64,000 nucleotides of DNA, taken from contig CM055102.1 in assembly GCA_029204225.1 (NCBI GenBank), positions 32,110,607 through 32,174,606 of the forward strand, written 5' to 3'. Positions 12,181 through 23,100 of this stretch are shown one piece after another. Both the position numbers and the translations under genes were made by a program. Position 1 is the stretch's first letter. Each line of letters begins with the position of its first letter. Under the pieces are notes generated by a model. It did no database searches and was not told where the DNA came from. It worked only from the letters and a program-made list of their open reading frames with translations. Origin of the DNA: Diphasiastrum complanatum. Taxonomy: Eukaryota; Streptophyta; Lycopodiopsida; Lycopodiales; Lycopodiaceae.

Positions 12181-13125
12181 ATGGCAACTGAACGGGAGAA
12201 AACTATGAAGTTCCTAGATGAGGAGCTTGCGGCATCGGGTGAGTTGCCGGTTCTAAATGATTCTTTCTTCGACCCATTTCCATCAGCAATGGGCATGGAC
12301 ACATCAAAGTTAGGCATATCGGGGGACACCACACCCACCGTGTCACCTCCAAGTCACGGCCCGATGATGGGTCCAATGATGTCATTGCTGGTGGGTGGTT
12401 CTGACGAGAGCACCCTGATGTCGACCACAACAAGGATGAAGCAGAAGGCGACCTATAGATGGTCAGAGAGAGGAGCACACGAGCGAAAAAGAAAGAATCC
12501 TCGCAAGGCTGGGTCTACATCAAAGCGATGGAACCCTGCAGCTCAGGAGCCATCACCACTGCCCACACCGCCAACATCGCCTCCACCGCCTCCACCTCCT
12601 CCACCTCCACCGCCTCCGCCCCCACCGCCCCCACCGCCTCCACCGCCACCTCCACCACCTCCACCACCACCACCTCCACCACCATCACCACCACCACCTC
12701 CACCGCCTCCAAGTTCTGCTGCAGCTGGCCCAAGTAGGACCGTAGAGCGTCGCAGGGATAGGCCGGCCCCTCGTGCAGCACCATGGGCTGGAAAGGAGCT
12801 CCGTAGGATGCAGCCACCACCTCCTCGACCGCGTAGGAAGCGCAGGATCGCAAAGTGGTTCCAGGATATACGGAACTATCAGAAGTTCGTAAAATTTTTG
12901 ATCCCTAGGGCCCCTTTCGTGAGGCTTGTAAAAGAAATAGTCGATGAATTTTCCTTGGGGAACAGAGTTGCGGTAGATGCGGTGTCCGCAATACAAGAGT
13001 CTGCGGAAATGTACCTAACACAGCTCTTTGAGGACTCATTTTTGTGTGCAGTGCACGGGAAGAGAGTCACAATACTCCCAAAGGATCTCCACCTAGCTAG
13101 AAGGCTAAGGAGAGAGCGGAATTAA
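12181..13125 (+). CDS. Divergent histone H3-like protein with proline-rich N-terminus (module A)
   Basis: 314 codons, uninterrupted. Residues 227-314 align without gaps to canonical H3 from helix alphaN to the C-terminus, about half identical by eye: [43 protein letters not shown], then K-D-L-H-L-A-R-R-L. The H3-H3' four-helix-bundle residues equivalent to C110, H113, R116, D123, L126 and R129 are all kept. Loop 1 has canonical H3 length, unlike most CENH3. Ahead of the fold lie an acidic Met-rich start, a basic patch with R-M-K-Q-K-A that may echo the H3 tail, about 47 mostly proline residues (131-178), and an Arg-rich linker. No ordinary H3 has such an N-terminus. It faces the acidic partner gene at 13708-15065. 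It could be a functional variant, a transposon-borne H3, or a recently free-running pseudogene. Confidence 0.75.
   Translation: MATEREKTMKFLDEELAASGELPVLNDSFFDPFPSAMGMDTSKLGISGDTTPTVSPPSHGPMMGPMMSLLVGGSDESTLMSTTTRMKQKATYRWSERGAHERKRKNPRKAGSTSKRWNPAAQEPSPLPTPPTSPPPPPPPPPPPPPPPPPPPPPPPPPPPPPPPPPPPSPPPPPPPPSSAAAGPSRTVERRRDRPAPRAAPWAGKELRRMQPPPPRPRRKRRIAKWFQDIRNYQKFVKFLIPRAPFVRLVKEIVDEFSLGNRVAVDAVSAIQESAEMYLTQLFEDSFLCAVHGKRVTILPKDLHLARRLRRERN
12571..12714 (+). repeat. CCN (proline codon) microsatellite inside the H3-like gene
   Basis: A run of CCT/CCA/CCG triplets, interrupted mainly by two serine codons, encodes about 47 residues. Trinucleotide expansion is the likely origin. The opposite-strand and other-frame open readings here (Val/Glu-rich, Thr/Ser-rich) are by-products of the repeat. 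Confidence 0.85.
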
Positions 13126-13388
13126 AAATATCATGTACATGATTTTATTTATAATATATTGAAGATTTGGTGTCAAGTATCTTGCAGAATTTCAAGTTGT
13201 GTGAATGCAAATTGTTGTGATTGAGTTTGATATCTGATTTCAGTACTGTTTATGTGAATGCAGTCATTTGAAAATTTTAGTATCATCTATGTGAATGTAG
13301 TGATTTAAAATTTTTCAGTACTATGGAAATGGTAGTTTCTTTAACCATGTTGTAGATAAGATAGGTTTCCATGTCGTGGCATGGAAAT

Positions 13389-13453
13389 CACGCCAGGGCG
13401 CGACCAGGGCCCGTTTGACCAGGTCAAATGGGCCCTGGTCGCGCCCTGGCGTG
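13389..13453. repeat. Near-perfect 32-bp-arm palindrome
   Basis: Arms 13389-13420 and 13422-13453 match at 31 of 32 positions around a single-base centre. They are GC-rich (CACGCCAGGGCGCGACCAGG at the left end) in an AT-rich setting, 264 bp after the H3-like stop codon. A transcript would fold into a very stable hairpin. It may be a MITE, a foldback transcript end, or a recent inverted duplication. Confidence 0.85.
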
Positions 13454-13707
13454 AAAATCACGTCACGTAAAAAAAGGAGGAGAAATCTTTATCGAAAAAA
13501 AAAATTAAATTCTAAATTCAATAAATTAGCACATCATATAATGACAACAGAGAATTAGGAGAGTCCACAAGAAAAAAAGGACAAAATCTTTATTCACATT
13601 TGATCCATTTCCTTCAGAGAGGACTTCAGCTTCTCTGATCGCTTCTCTGATGACAGTACTGGTTTTAACATTTCTAATGCTAATTTAGGAGCATCTCCCT
13701 CATCCTC

Positions 13708-15065
13708 TTAAGGGCCAATTAAACCCGAGAGAATGAGCCGGGTCTCGAATCCAGGGCAAAAATCATTCAAAACGGCTTTTTGGAGGACACAGTAAGCCTT
13801 TGGCGCTGACGGTGACATGTCCAGCTCACCAATGTGCTTGGAGAGTGCTTTGCATTTAAGAAGCTCTGTCTGTCCATATGGGCTGTACTTGTTGCTGAAG
13901 CAGAAAATAAAGTTGTTGGGCAAGTTCCCAATGTAGTGGGCCATAGACCTGTCCAGAGTTCCTGCTTCAACTTTCTCCCGAGAGCCACCCCTTCGCATTG
14001 CAAATGCATCAAGCTCCACTGCATCCTGCATTTGGTTCAAATTATTGCAAAATGAGTATAATGAAGACAAACAAACATAACAAACACATGCAAGTTGAAT
14101 TGTTGGGTCAGAATTGCCTCGGTGCCTTCATCACTGTCTTCGGTTTGCGCAAGGTTAATTCCTTTGCCTTTGTACTTCACATCAGTAGTTTTCCCTTTGA
14201 GTACCTCGAATGGCCTCGTTTGAACTGGTAGTGGTTGAAGCGTTTTCAATTGGCAAAGCACTCTTGCCAGTGCTTGCTCGGTGGTGTCCGTGTCATGCCC
14301 GATCAGCTTCTCATACGTGTCGTCAGGCTGGGTGTGGTCGAAAGTGGAACTGCCATTCTGCAAATTTACCAATGCTGCCAGCATCTCATCTTCTCGCAAG
14401 CTGAGAATATGTTGCAAGTCATGCATGAACACATAATCCTATCCATCAACGATGATTGGAGCAAGGCCTTGGATTCGAAGCACGACATGATCGGACTCAT
14501 CTGTATCTTCTGGCTCCGCTGATGTGGATGCACCTGTTGCCTCTTGCACAGCCAAGATTGCTTCGTGCTCCGGAGATAAATCTTCCTCTTCACCCGGGTC
14601 GTTCATCTCGTTCACCTGCTCACTAGGATTGTGTTTGTTGCTGGCCACAGTCGCTGAAAACTCATTAAGCAAAAAAATAACAGTAATCTCACTGGATAGA
14701 AACCTCTTTCCTACACTTTCAAGATCAAAAGTTTTCAGCTGATCCTTCGTCAGTTCCAAGTAATGATCGTTACCCAAGTGACTAATAAATCTGTTGAGAC
14801 GAGCAATAAAGGGTCTATCTCCTTTCCATATATAACTAAGCAAGTTATATGGAATTCACATGATAGTTGAGCCAGGAATTTGTATGGCATAAGGCTTCAA
14901 AGTTTCATCTATATACTCACTCACGTACGTGAATGCATCCAGATTAGCCCGTAGAGTGGCAAGCGTGTCTATTCTACCGGTAAACATACAATAAATATGA
15001 TCTAACTGATCTAAAAACTCTGTGGGGGCTAGCAGACTGGCCAACTCTATTTTAGGGGACGACAT
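13708..15065 (-). pseudogene. Acidic unknown protein, partner of H3-like gene (module A)
   Basis: Two exons on the minus strand. Exon 1 runs from the ATG at 15065 to 14088 (326 codons), a 62-bp GT-AG intron is at 14087-14026, and exon 2 runs from 14025 to the TAA at 13708; both splice sites are phase 0. Exon 1 is one continuous frame broken by a TGA (14856-14858; CGA would restore Arg) and a TAG (14439-14441). It has acidic stretches (P-G-E-E-E-D, E-P-E-D-T-D-E-S-D) and a motif DLQHILSLREDEMLAAL that recurs in the module B gene at 31318-32677. The family is unknown to me. No membrane or signal segments are seen. The acidic character next to a histone-like gene suggests a histone-binding role, but that is inference only. 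Confidence 0.6.
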
Positions 15066-15190
15066 TGTTATGCAACTAAGAACACTAATTGACCAGCAAA
15101 CTAGTAGTCTAATTGAACAAGACAAGCTAAATTACGAGGAAACAAATTTCAACAAAGCAAGAAGTGACAACAAAATGAAAACCCCCACTC

Positions 15191-15198
15191 TTATATAG
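15191..15198 (-). promoter_or_regulatory. TATA box of the module A partner gene
   Basis: The minus strand reads CTATATAA about 125 bp upstream of the ATG at 15065, a normal plant core-promoter distance. It supports the chosen start. Confidence 0.5.
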
Positions 15199-15330
15199 AG
15201 GGACGTGTATCCAAAAATAGATATTATTATAAAACCAAATAAAATAATTTCTATTTATAACAACAATCCAATTCGACAGTAATATTTATCACAAAGGAAT
15301 ATTCGAATTACAATTCAGCATAAATTGTTT

Positions 15331-17927
15331 CTATTCCATCTCATCAGTTTCCGTAGTTTCTCTAGCGCTGTTTTCCAAAACATTGGATGTTGGTGTCCTT
15401 GACATCCATCTCTTTCCAACTCGGACTCTAGACATCCTCCATTCATGCCTTGTTCTAGCATTAGAGGATTGCCATGCTGTCTTTCTGACTGAATTTGAAT
15501 TGGAGATCATTGAACACAACTCTTCAATTCTTGTGTTTTGAAAGTGTCCTCGACCCAAAACTCCTCTGTAAAACCATTGGAATATCTCAACCAATGCATA
15601 ACTAAGACCCTTTCCTCCAATCATGCCGTGAATTTTTGAAATACGCAGCCTTTGCCATGTAATGACTCTTTTTCATGCCTTGCGTATTCCAAATAGCTAA
15701 TGATCCATAGGTTTTCATAAACCAAGGTCCATGAGCATAGAAGATGTGCTGTTCATAGAAAATTTGTGTTAGTTTAAATCTTTACAAATACATAAATATG
15801 AAAGTAAAAAATATGAGACACACATACCATATAGTGAGTTATGTGTGTTTCTCCCCATGCATCGATCATCAATTCAGTAAATGTTTTGACTTCTCTTGCG
15901 TATCTATCCAAATCTTCATCTCTCACAATCTTTTTGTTGATAGTTTGTGACAAGGCATCAAATGCTTGCCAAACCTTAGCACGTGTACTTGCCATGCGAG
16001 GATCTGAGCCAATATTTGTTGTGCATTGACATATTTTCCTCCAGTACTCCCATTCAACACTGCTTTCACGTGCAGTATGATTTGACAATAGGTGTCTCGC
16101 TTTCGCACCACCCACTGAAACGTTTGCTGGAACATCTTGCGTTTTTCCACTCATCTCAACGTCTTTGGTAAGACTCACGTGGCCCCCGTGCAATCCCATA
16201 TCGGATAAAATTATCTCTAGATTTCTAATGCTAACATCTGCTCTTGATTTGGGCTGCATGTTCCATGCGTAACAACAATGCAAAAATAATAAGTCCAGTA
16301 TTCGTAATTCACCATGCATTGTGCAAAAATGGACTCTTTCGAGAGGAATGTTCAACACAGGACTCCAAGCTTTGTCTAGATTGTGCCTATTTGGTGGAAG
16401 ACGTTGGTTGCAATTCAAAATACTTTTGTTCCGCCCAGATTCAAACATACAATATATACAAAAATTCTTTGCATTTGCACCGAGACCACAACCGTACATG
16501 CATTTCAAAGTCTTCAAATCAGCAGCTAGCTGCCATTCTACAGCAAAGCTTTCTCCTTCAACATTGAGAAATTTGCCTTTATTTTGTGCATGTATTACCT
16601 TAGATATACTAATTTTTTCAAATAGCCACTCCAGTACGTCGTGAGACTCCTTAGGAACTTCAAATGCAGCTATCCACCATATGTGATTTTCGGATTGCAC
16701 GCTAAATTCTTTACAATAACTTCCGCCAAACTGTTGCAATTCATGATTCATCAAGGTGATTGTGACACGTTCAAGTTTACGCCCTTTTACAATTTCTGCT
16801 TCGTCCAACTTAATAACAAAGATAACTTTACCTCCGCAATCTGTAAAACAGAAATTTCATTACTAAAACATATTAGTTGAAGAAAAGCATACAATTGAAA
16901 ACTGAAATTCACAATAAATGTTCTTACCATTTGTTCTAACTTTGTAATGTCGGATCATCATCGCTTGGACCTTTTCCAGATCTAAGAATATATTATTGCC
17001 TTGATGATAACGAAAACATGTCGGAGGTCCTTTCTTCTTATTGGTTACTGTAAAAGAATCCTCAATATGTTGAAACTCTCCTAAGTCAGAGCGTTTCATA
17101 TACTTCTTCAAAGCTCTATACCCCTTGCGACTCACACCTCCTTGGTCACATGCGTACACCATCTCTTTAACATTTGGATTTGGCTTGAACTTGTCCACTA
17201 GATTTTTTGCGATTCTCAAGCGAATTGAATCACTTGTTTCATCTTCCACAATCTTAATCAAATCTTTACCCTTCAAAAAATGTTTCATATATTTTCCGGC
17301 AATAAAATATTTTCCAACCGTCTTTTTCAAGAACTCTTTTGTGTCCCTCATACGTCTTTTACTGGCACCACCACCTGGTGCCAAAGCTTCTAGTTTGTGT
17401 CTCTTAGTGTTTTCATTTTCTGCTTGCTGATCCATCGAGACTCTATGCTTTCGTTGTAAGCCATATATTGTCCTCTGAAATATACTAATTGAAGATTGCA
17501 ATTCTTCAATTTTTGCGACAGAACTGGCAAGCTCTATTTTCAAACCATTTATCTCCTGCTCCAATTTTATATTTATTCCATGCAATGACTTTAAATTGTC
17601 ATTCATACTCAATATATGAATGTTTGCCGTATTTGCCAATGTCTCAGCTTGAATTCTTCGAGAATCCATTGCTTGACAATAGCCAAGCAGTCCATTCCGA
17701 CCATCCCCAACGAACCTTAACAAAGTATGTACATCAGAAAATTTAGGAGGAGCATCTACCAGTGGATTATGAGGGTATAAATCACCTCTTACCCATAGGT
17801 CAATATGTTTTTTTTCTTCTAATCTCCAACAATGCATGTCATACGGATTTAAATTAACACCCCATGTAGCTTTGGTAGTCGCATAATCCTTCTCTAACTT
17901 CACATGTAAGTGATACTTGGTTGTCAT
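15331..17927 (-). pseudogene. Transposase-like gene of unassigned family, three exons
   Basis: Exon 1 (ATG at 17927 to 16928) has an Arg/Lys-rich coiled-coil middle and a K-G-Y-R-A-L-K-K-Y segment. An 87-bp intron with GTAAGA donor and TTTTACAG acceptor leads to exon 2 (16840-15828), which joins to give N-G-D-C-G-G-K-V-I-F. Exon 2 continues with L-E-R-V-T-I-T-L-M-N, A-A-D-L-K-T-L-K-C-M-Y-G-C-G-L and C-I-Y-C. A 79-bp intron precedes exon 3 (15748-15331), with NTQGMKKSHYMAKAAYF and GGKGLSYALVEIFQWFYRG. One frameshift near 15615 splits exon 3. The D-G, then D-x-K with C-x-x-C, then Q-G-M-x-K order resembles large uncharacterised proteins of animals, fungi and algae that I believe are transposon-derived; I cannot name the family. 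The roughly 810-residue product is otherwise nearly intact. Confidence 0.5.
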
Positions 17928-18228
17928 CTTGAAGATGTCGAATTTCCCAAAAGAATCTATGTAGAACAGTAGAAACACACCTTAATCAACCTTGTGTCAA
18001 AGTTCAATGTGAACTAACCATGATATAAGCTTTATTAGGCATATACTAGTTACTTATTAGTTGCCTATTATAGTCTATGCAAATAACCTACAATAGTCTA
18101 TGAAAATGAGACCTACATTTAGGCCTTAACTCTTGTTCACCTTGTATGGTAACCCAAGGTAAAGGTGCCACATAGAATTGATTAGCACTAAATTAATTAT
18201 GATTAGAAAACTTGTTTAGGCAAGGAAG

Positions 18229-18540
18229 AGGCCCTTTTTGAGTCCAAAAAGGGCCCTAATGTCCAACGTCTGCGTCCGACGTATGATCGAAAATTTCATA
18301 ATCCGTCGCAATCCGACACGTTGAGGTCCGGCGTCCCAGTAAAAAATCTGAAATTCACACTCCGGCGATCCAGAAATATGGGCGGCAACCAATTTTTCAA
18401 AGGCACGTCGGAGTCTGCCATGTCGGATTCCGACTTGCAGACATGGATATGACCTGTCACACATTTTTTTAAAACAAAAATACGTGTAATCCGACGTGGA
18501 CATCGGAATCCGACGTGCGTCGGATTCCGACGTCTACATC
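18229..18540. repeat. Left CACTA subterminal repeat array
   Basis: Repeated variants of GTCGGATTCCGAC and its halves (CCGACGT, ACGTCGG), including back-to-back palindromic units at 18488-18533. A foldback AGGGCCTT-like palindrome (GGCCCTTTTTG, CAAAAAGGGCC) lies at 18231-18258. Such arrays bind the accessory transposon protein in En/Spm. Confidence 0.7.
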
Positions 18541-19208
18541 AGCATGCCAAAAAGCCTATCCACGAAATCTGTCCGGGCCTGAATAAAGATGTCACTCCAT
18601 TTGTATGTTGCTTGAAGGTTTAGAATAAGAATTGACGCAGCTAGTTTTGAAATGGATGCTCTAGGATATAGAGGAGTGTCTGTCTCTTTGCGCAATAGAA
18701 TCTCGTCTTCATCTATCTCAAATTGTTCGCGATCTCCGTTTTCATTAGAAGATGCATGCATATCATCATTCTCATTTGTTTCAAAGTAAGATTCAAACAT
18801 GTGCATTGCTTCATCGTGTTGCACCTCATTATCATAATCATTTGATTATTCTCTTTTCCAATTGTGTTTGCCTCTTCAATTTGTTTCATTCTTTGTTTTC
18901 TCATGTCTATCAGAACTTGACGTTGATTGTAACTAAACACGGATGGATCAACTTTGTGAAATGGCATTCGATGTATTGGCTACACACATTAAACAAATTT
19001 CATAAGTGACATATATAGATTGACGAAGATTATAATAAAAAAAAATCATATAAAATTAACAAACCTCAACGTCTTCCAAATTCAATGGTTGACCTTCTTC
19101 TTTTTGTCCAAACTTCCACAAATGATTTTCAACAATGCGTCTTTCACGCATCTTTTGTCCGTCACACTTGAGGCATGTGCACCATATTTTATTTTGAAAA
19201 TAGTTCCT
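18534..19208 (-). pseudogene. CACTA transposase (TNPD-like), N-terminal fragment
   Basis: The exon at about 19208-19064 encodes NYFQNKIWCTCLKC, then E-R-R-I-V-E-N-H-L-W-K-F-G, the C-x2-C...H pattern of the plant transposase-associated domain. It ends at a GAG/GTTTGT donor. The next exon (about 18980-18534) carries an acidic stretch, then P-L-Y-P-R-A-S-I-S-K-L and N-L-Q-A-T-Y-K-W-S-D, matching the LYPG...KLS...L...NGWSD signature of CACTA transposases. A frameshift sits near 18845 in an ATG/ATT repeat. Translation stops at TAG/TGA by 18534, where the left subterminal array begins, so the DDE domain is gone. Confidence 0.7.
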
Positions 19209-19662
19209 CTACGAGAAACAAAAATCAAGTACATGTCACTTTAGCACATTTTAACTTATAATAACAAAGTTTTTATGAACAAGAACACATGTATGTTTAT
19301 TATTTACCCTGTTAGCTTGAAAACTGTCTTCATCGCTAGACTGATCTAAATGTAATTCATCTCGTTGTGATAAACTGCATATATGCACAAGTACAAAACA
19401 CAAATAACATAAAATTATTGTATCATTTTAATGTTTTAATTTTTAGATATACCTATTCTTATACGTTGTCGCTTACATGATTCTTATGCCAATCTTGGTG
19501 CAGGTTCGAGCTCTACATGCATATCTCTCTCCTTTTGTTAACACAAGTATGAAAGTCCCACTCCAATATGAATCAAAGTTTTGTAATCGATTTTCTTTTC
19601 TACTTCATTTCAATATATTAGGGTCTACTGTAATGTCTTGTATGTTTATGAATGTAGTAATC

Positions 19663-20645
19663 ATGTCGAGGTCAGGCAGTGGTGAAAGCTCGGGAGACTT
19701 TGTAAAAAATTTATATGAATCATTAACTCCCGAGCAAAGAACACAACTGCAAAATATGCTTAGCCAAAATGAGGGTGGTCCCTCACAAGAGGCCGCCGCT
19801 CCCGGCCCCACCGAAGAGTCATCCAGAAATTCTTATTATGACGTGGATCCTCAAGGCAATATAATTGCCAATAAAAAAGGAAGGGTGATTTTGGACTGAC
19901 TCTATTCTTTATGCCAACGTCATTTTGGCGACAGATTATTTAGTAAATGGTCCGAACAACCTGCCGTCGATAAACGACAAGTTATTGGTACCCTTCATGA
20001 TGAAGATGAATTTGAGGAGAAGGAAATTCATAAGCATATGAGCTTATGGATTAGGCATCGTCGTGATATGGCACGACGAGCTTATAGGAACGGGCAATCC
20101 AAGCCTTCCTGGTGTTCAAGAAGTGATTGGAACTATGTAAAAGCGGATGAACGAACACCAGATAAATACAAGATTCAGAAAGATGCTGCGGTTGCTAGGA
20201 TGCATGGGATAGGCAATCCTAGGTTGGGCTCGAGCGGAAAGACGGGATTGCAAGCAAGCATGGTAAGTGAACTTACACTACTCTTATAGTTTATCTTTGA
20301 TTTTATATGCTTTTATTATTTAATATGCATTATGACTAGCTACTTCAACGTAGCCCTAAATTAATTTCAACTTCAATTAAATGCATGGATAGTTGGCGGA
20401 CTATGCACGTCTGCCAACTAAGGAGGAGTACAAATTTGCTTTCAGGGAATCGTACGATGCATTAGTCGACAAACTAAAGAGCGAGGGTCATCCTCCAAAT
20501 GTAAGTACTAGTTTTTGTATTTATACTAATGTGGTTTGTATTTCGACGTCAATTTAATTTAATTTAATATGATCAAGCATTAAATATTAATGTAGTTTGT
20601 TTGCTTGTGTTCATGGAGACTGGACGTCACGACGACGACGAGTAG
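19663..20645 (+). pseudogene. CACTA second gene (plant Transposase_24-like), three exons
   Basis: Exon 1 is 19663-20262, exon 2 is 20393-20500 and exon 3 is 20619-20645, all phase 0 with GTAAGT donors. Exon 1 opens M-S-R-S-G-S-G and includes L-Y-E-S-L-T-P-E-Q-R. A single TGA at 19897-19899 (CGA to TGA) interrupts it, after which the frame continues through FSKW, W-I-R-H-R-R-D-M-A-R-R-A-Y-R-N-G, W-C-S-R-S-D-W and K-T-G-L-Q-A-S-M. The spacing of W, R-R and N-G...S-x-S-D-W resembles the plant Ptta/En/Spm accessory family. The gene starts head-to-head with the transposase fragment, leaving about 450 bp for a shared promoter. Confidence 0.55.
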
Positions 20646-21224
20646 ATTAGGTTTATTAGTTTTAGTTGATGTTAGATCTAGAAAGACTCGTGCGACATTA
20701 AAACACCAATTTTGTAGTACATTAATTCATATTATGAAAAATATTATTATTGCAAATGATCATGCTATATTGCCATTGCTTTTACATGTGCAATGTTTTT
20801 TTTTTCAAAAATTGCAATGTCAAATTTAGGGATGTGGATTGACGTGATAATCAACTAAGAAATGTCGGATTTCAAAACAACAATCAATATTATATCTAAA
20901 AATCTAAATGAAATTTATGATGTGCACAAAGCATATTGAACATAAAGTAATGCAATAAAATATTGCCATGAAGTAATGCATGAAGTTTTGTCATTCATAA
21001 TGAACATGAAGTAATGCAATAAAATATAAAATGAAAAATAGTTTAAGAATGAAAAGTACCTAATGCTTAATTTGTTGTTTGATCCAGATGTTGAATGCAG
21101 CTCAAAAATATTGTTTTAAAAACAATTCACGAACATCGCTTCTCCAAGAACTCAACTCCAAGAACAACCCGTGAAAAATGCGTGTGCTGTTTTTTACGCA
21201 TTTTTTATTTTTATTTTACCTAAT

Positions 21225-21510
21225 TTGGGACGTCGGAATCCGACGTCCTAACACGTCGGATAGACGTTGGACATATTTTTTGATCATTATGTTAACAGAC
21301 GTCGGATTTTGACAGCTTTATGGGACGTCGGATTCCGACGTCCAAGGATACGTCGGATGGGCGTCGGACATTCGTCGGTGAAATTTTGGAATCATTCTGT
21401 GTTTTCAAACGTCGGAATCCGACTGAATTTTAGCACGTTGCATTGCGACAGCCACGTCAGAGAGTTTGCAACGTCTTTAAACGTCGCAATCCGACATCCA
21501 CGTAGAACGT
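21225..21510. repeat. Right CACTA subterminal repeat array
   Basis: At least eight copies or halves of ACGTCGGATTCCGACGT, for example at 21229-21250, 21298-21308, 21324-21340 and 21407-21422. They resemble the left array. The array ends abruptly against Copia sequence. 20646-21224 between gene and array is AT-rich without a gene. Confidence 0.7.
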
Positions 21511-21511
21511 C

Positions 21512-22106
21512 GTTCTCCTTGGCTTTTGACTTGGTGATAGCCCTTCATCATCACCATCCAAAGTAGGATCCTTTACATCAACATCAAGAATGTTACTTCC
21601 ATCCACATCACCATCAATAATGCTTGAAGACACTTTTGGAATGTTCCTCTCATCGAAAATGACATATATACCAACAATCACTTTGTTAGTAGAAGGAATG
21701 TAAACCTTGAAGGCTTTACTCACCTCACTATATCCAACAAAAATACCTTTCCTTGAAGATGGATCCTCCTTGGTCTATCATCAAGAGTAATGTTGACATA
21801 GCATGTGCATCCAAAAGTTCTAAGAAAGTTGACACTAGGCCTCCTCTTGAATAACATCTTAAAAGGTGTCCTTGGTGTTGTATATCCCCTCTTGATCCCA
21901 TGCTCATCACAAAAAGCCTTGAACTTTCTATATATGTACAATCCACCATTGTCACTCCTTAAGCACTTGATCCTTGTAGAAAATTGGCTCTTCCTTGCAT
22001 TCTTGAACTTAACAAAGACATCATATACTTCATCTTTGCTCTTTAGTAGATAGATCCAACAAAATCTACTAAACTCATCAATGAAAGTTACATACATCTT
22101 TGCTCC
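21512..22106 (-). mobile_element. Copia integrase segment (3' part of a split element)
   Basis: Minus-strand frames give Y-V-T-F-I-D-E-F-S-R-F-C-W-I-Y-L-L, L-R-S-D-N-G-G and FKMLFKRRPSVNFLRTFGC of a Copia integrase. Similarity to the Copia at 48400-49150 shows that the text runs on at 25426. It was cut in two by the Gypsy insertion at 22107-25425, which duplicated GCTCC. The far end is truncated against the CACTA array. Confidence 0.85.
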
Positions 22107-22715
22107 TGTTAGACCCTTTATTCCCTATCCCGGTTATTTACAGTTTTCAAAGACACATGTACTATAATTACTGAAATGGCTAAGTCACCGGCCCATGGTG
22201 ACTTTTGTAAGTGAATTGTAAATAAACTATAATTAGTTGGCATTGGACTCATAGAGTCGTGCTTAGCTTTGGCATGGGGTACCAGGTCATTTATTAGGAG
22301 TGGCTGGACTGACCTCCTAGAAGTAGGAGTGTTGACTAGTCAACAGGACACGTGTCATATGCTCACTAGGACACTTGGTCTAGTGAATGAGTGACACATG
22401 TTAGGGTTGACCGATCAAACATGACACATGTCACATGCTCACTTGGACACTTGGTCCAGTGTACGAGTGACACATGTCAGCCTACTCACTTGCCTATATG
22501 TCAGAGTACTGCCAAGTGACAAGTGTCGACTATGCAAAAATTTGGCCATGTGTCGATGCAGCAAAGGTTGGGAGGAGACAAGGCTGCTAACTCCACCATG
22601 TTTCATGTGCTTAGATGTTTGTACATGCAGGGAAATCGACAGGGATCGACATTGATGATTGCTGCACATGGGATAAGCTAGGTTTCAATTGATGTTTCAG
22701 ATGTGGAGTCTGACA
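22107..22715 (+). repeat. 5' LTR of the nested Gypsy element
   Basis: 609 bp, TG...CA. It carries a duplicated block of about 75 bp (ACACGTGTCA...CTCACTAGGACACTTGG at 22347 on, and ACACATGTCA...CTCACTTGGACACTTGG at 22421 on), typical of U3 enhancer repeats. Confidence 0.8.
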
Positions 22716-22754
22716 TTTGGTATCAGAGCTAGGTTTACGTTCGTAAGAGGGTTG

Positions 22755-23100
22755 CAAAATTCAGAACAGATTTCAGCGGTGTGGATCATAATCAGATTTC
22801 AACGTCGTGGATCAAGATCAAATTTCAGCTGCGAATCTGGATCAAATTTTAGATTTCAGCTACGAATCGGGATCAAATTGACGCATGATCAGATTTCAAA
22901 TTTTGGATCAAATTTTGATTGCAAAATTAGTACGATCAGATTTCAAAACTCAGAATAAGGATCAGATGTCGGATCAGATTTCGATTTCAGAATCGAGATC
23001 ATATTTCAGAACTCAAAATCAGGACTAGATTTCAGAATTCGGAAGCATGATCAGAATCAGGTTGCTGTTGCGGATTGAAGTCAGGTTACAGTTGCGGAAC
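22755..23100 (+). repeat. Degenerate GATCAGATTTCA repeat behind the primer site
   Basis: About twenty diverged copies of a 12-15 bp unit resembling GATCAGATTTCA fill the element leader before the gag start. Slippage expansion of a leader sequence is likely. Confidence 0.6.

Larger units (their letters stand above)
18220..21510. mobile_element. CACTA (En/Spm) DNA transposon, internally deleted
   Basis: Two head-to-head genes (minus 18534-19208 and plus 19663-20645) are bracketed by arrays of ACGTCGGATTCCGACGT-type repeats at 18240-18540 and 21225-21510. Subterminal repeat arrays and a transposase with a second gene are the hallmark of CACTA elements. No CACTA/TAGTG termini are found. The right end joins truncated Copia DNA near 21512, and the left limit is approximate. 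The transposase stops after its N-terminal part, right at the left array, so the catalytic domain was deleted. Confidence 0.65.

Noticed and set aside
12203-12996. Minus-strand and frame-shifted open readings over the proline repeat (Val/Glu-rich, Thr/Ser-rich)
   Set aside because: They are by-products of the CCN codon repeat read in other frames.
12181-13125. Calling the H3-like gene CENH3
   Set aside because: Loop 1 has the canonical H3 length and the fold is closer to H3 than to CENH3. The long N-terminus alone does not make it centromeric.
18990-19260. Plus-strand frames over the transposase N-terminal exons
   Set aside because: The minus strand has the zinc-binding motif, a donor site and continuity with the next exon; the plus frames are shadows.
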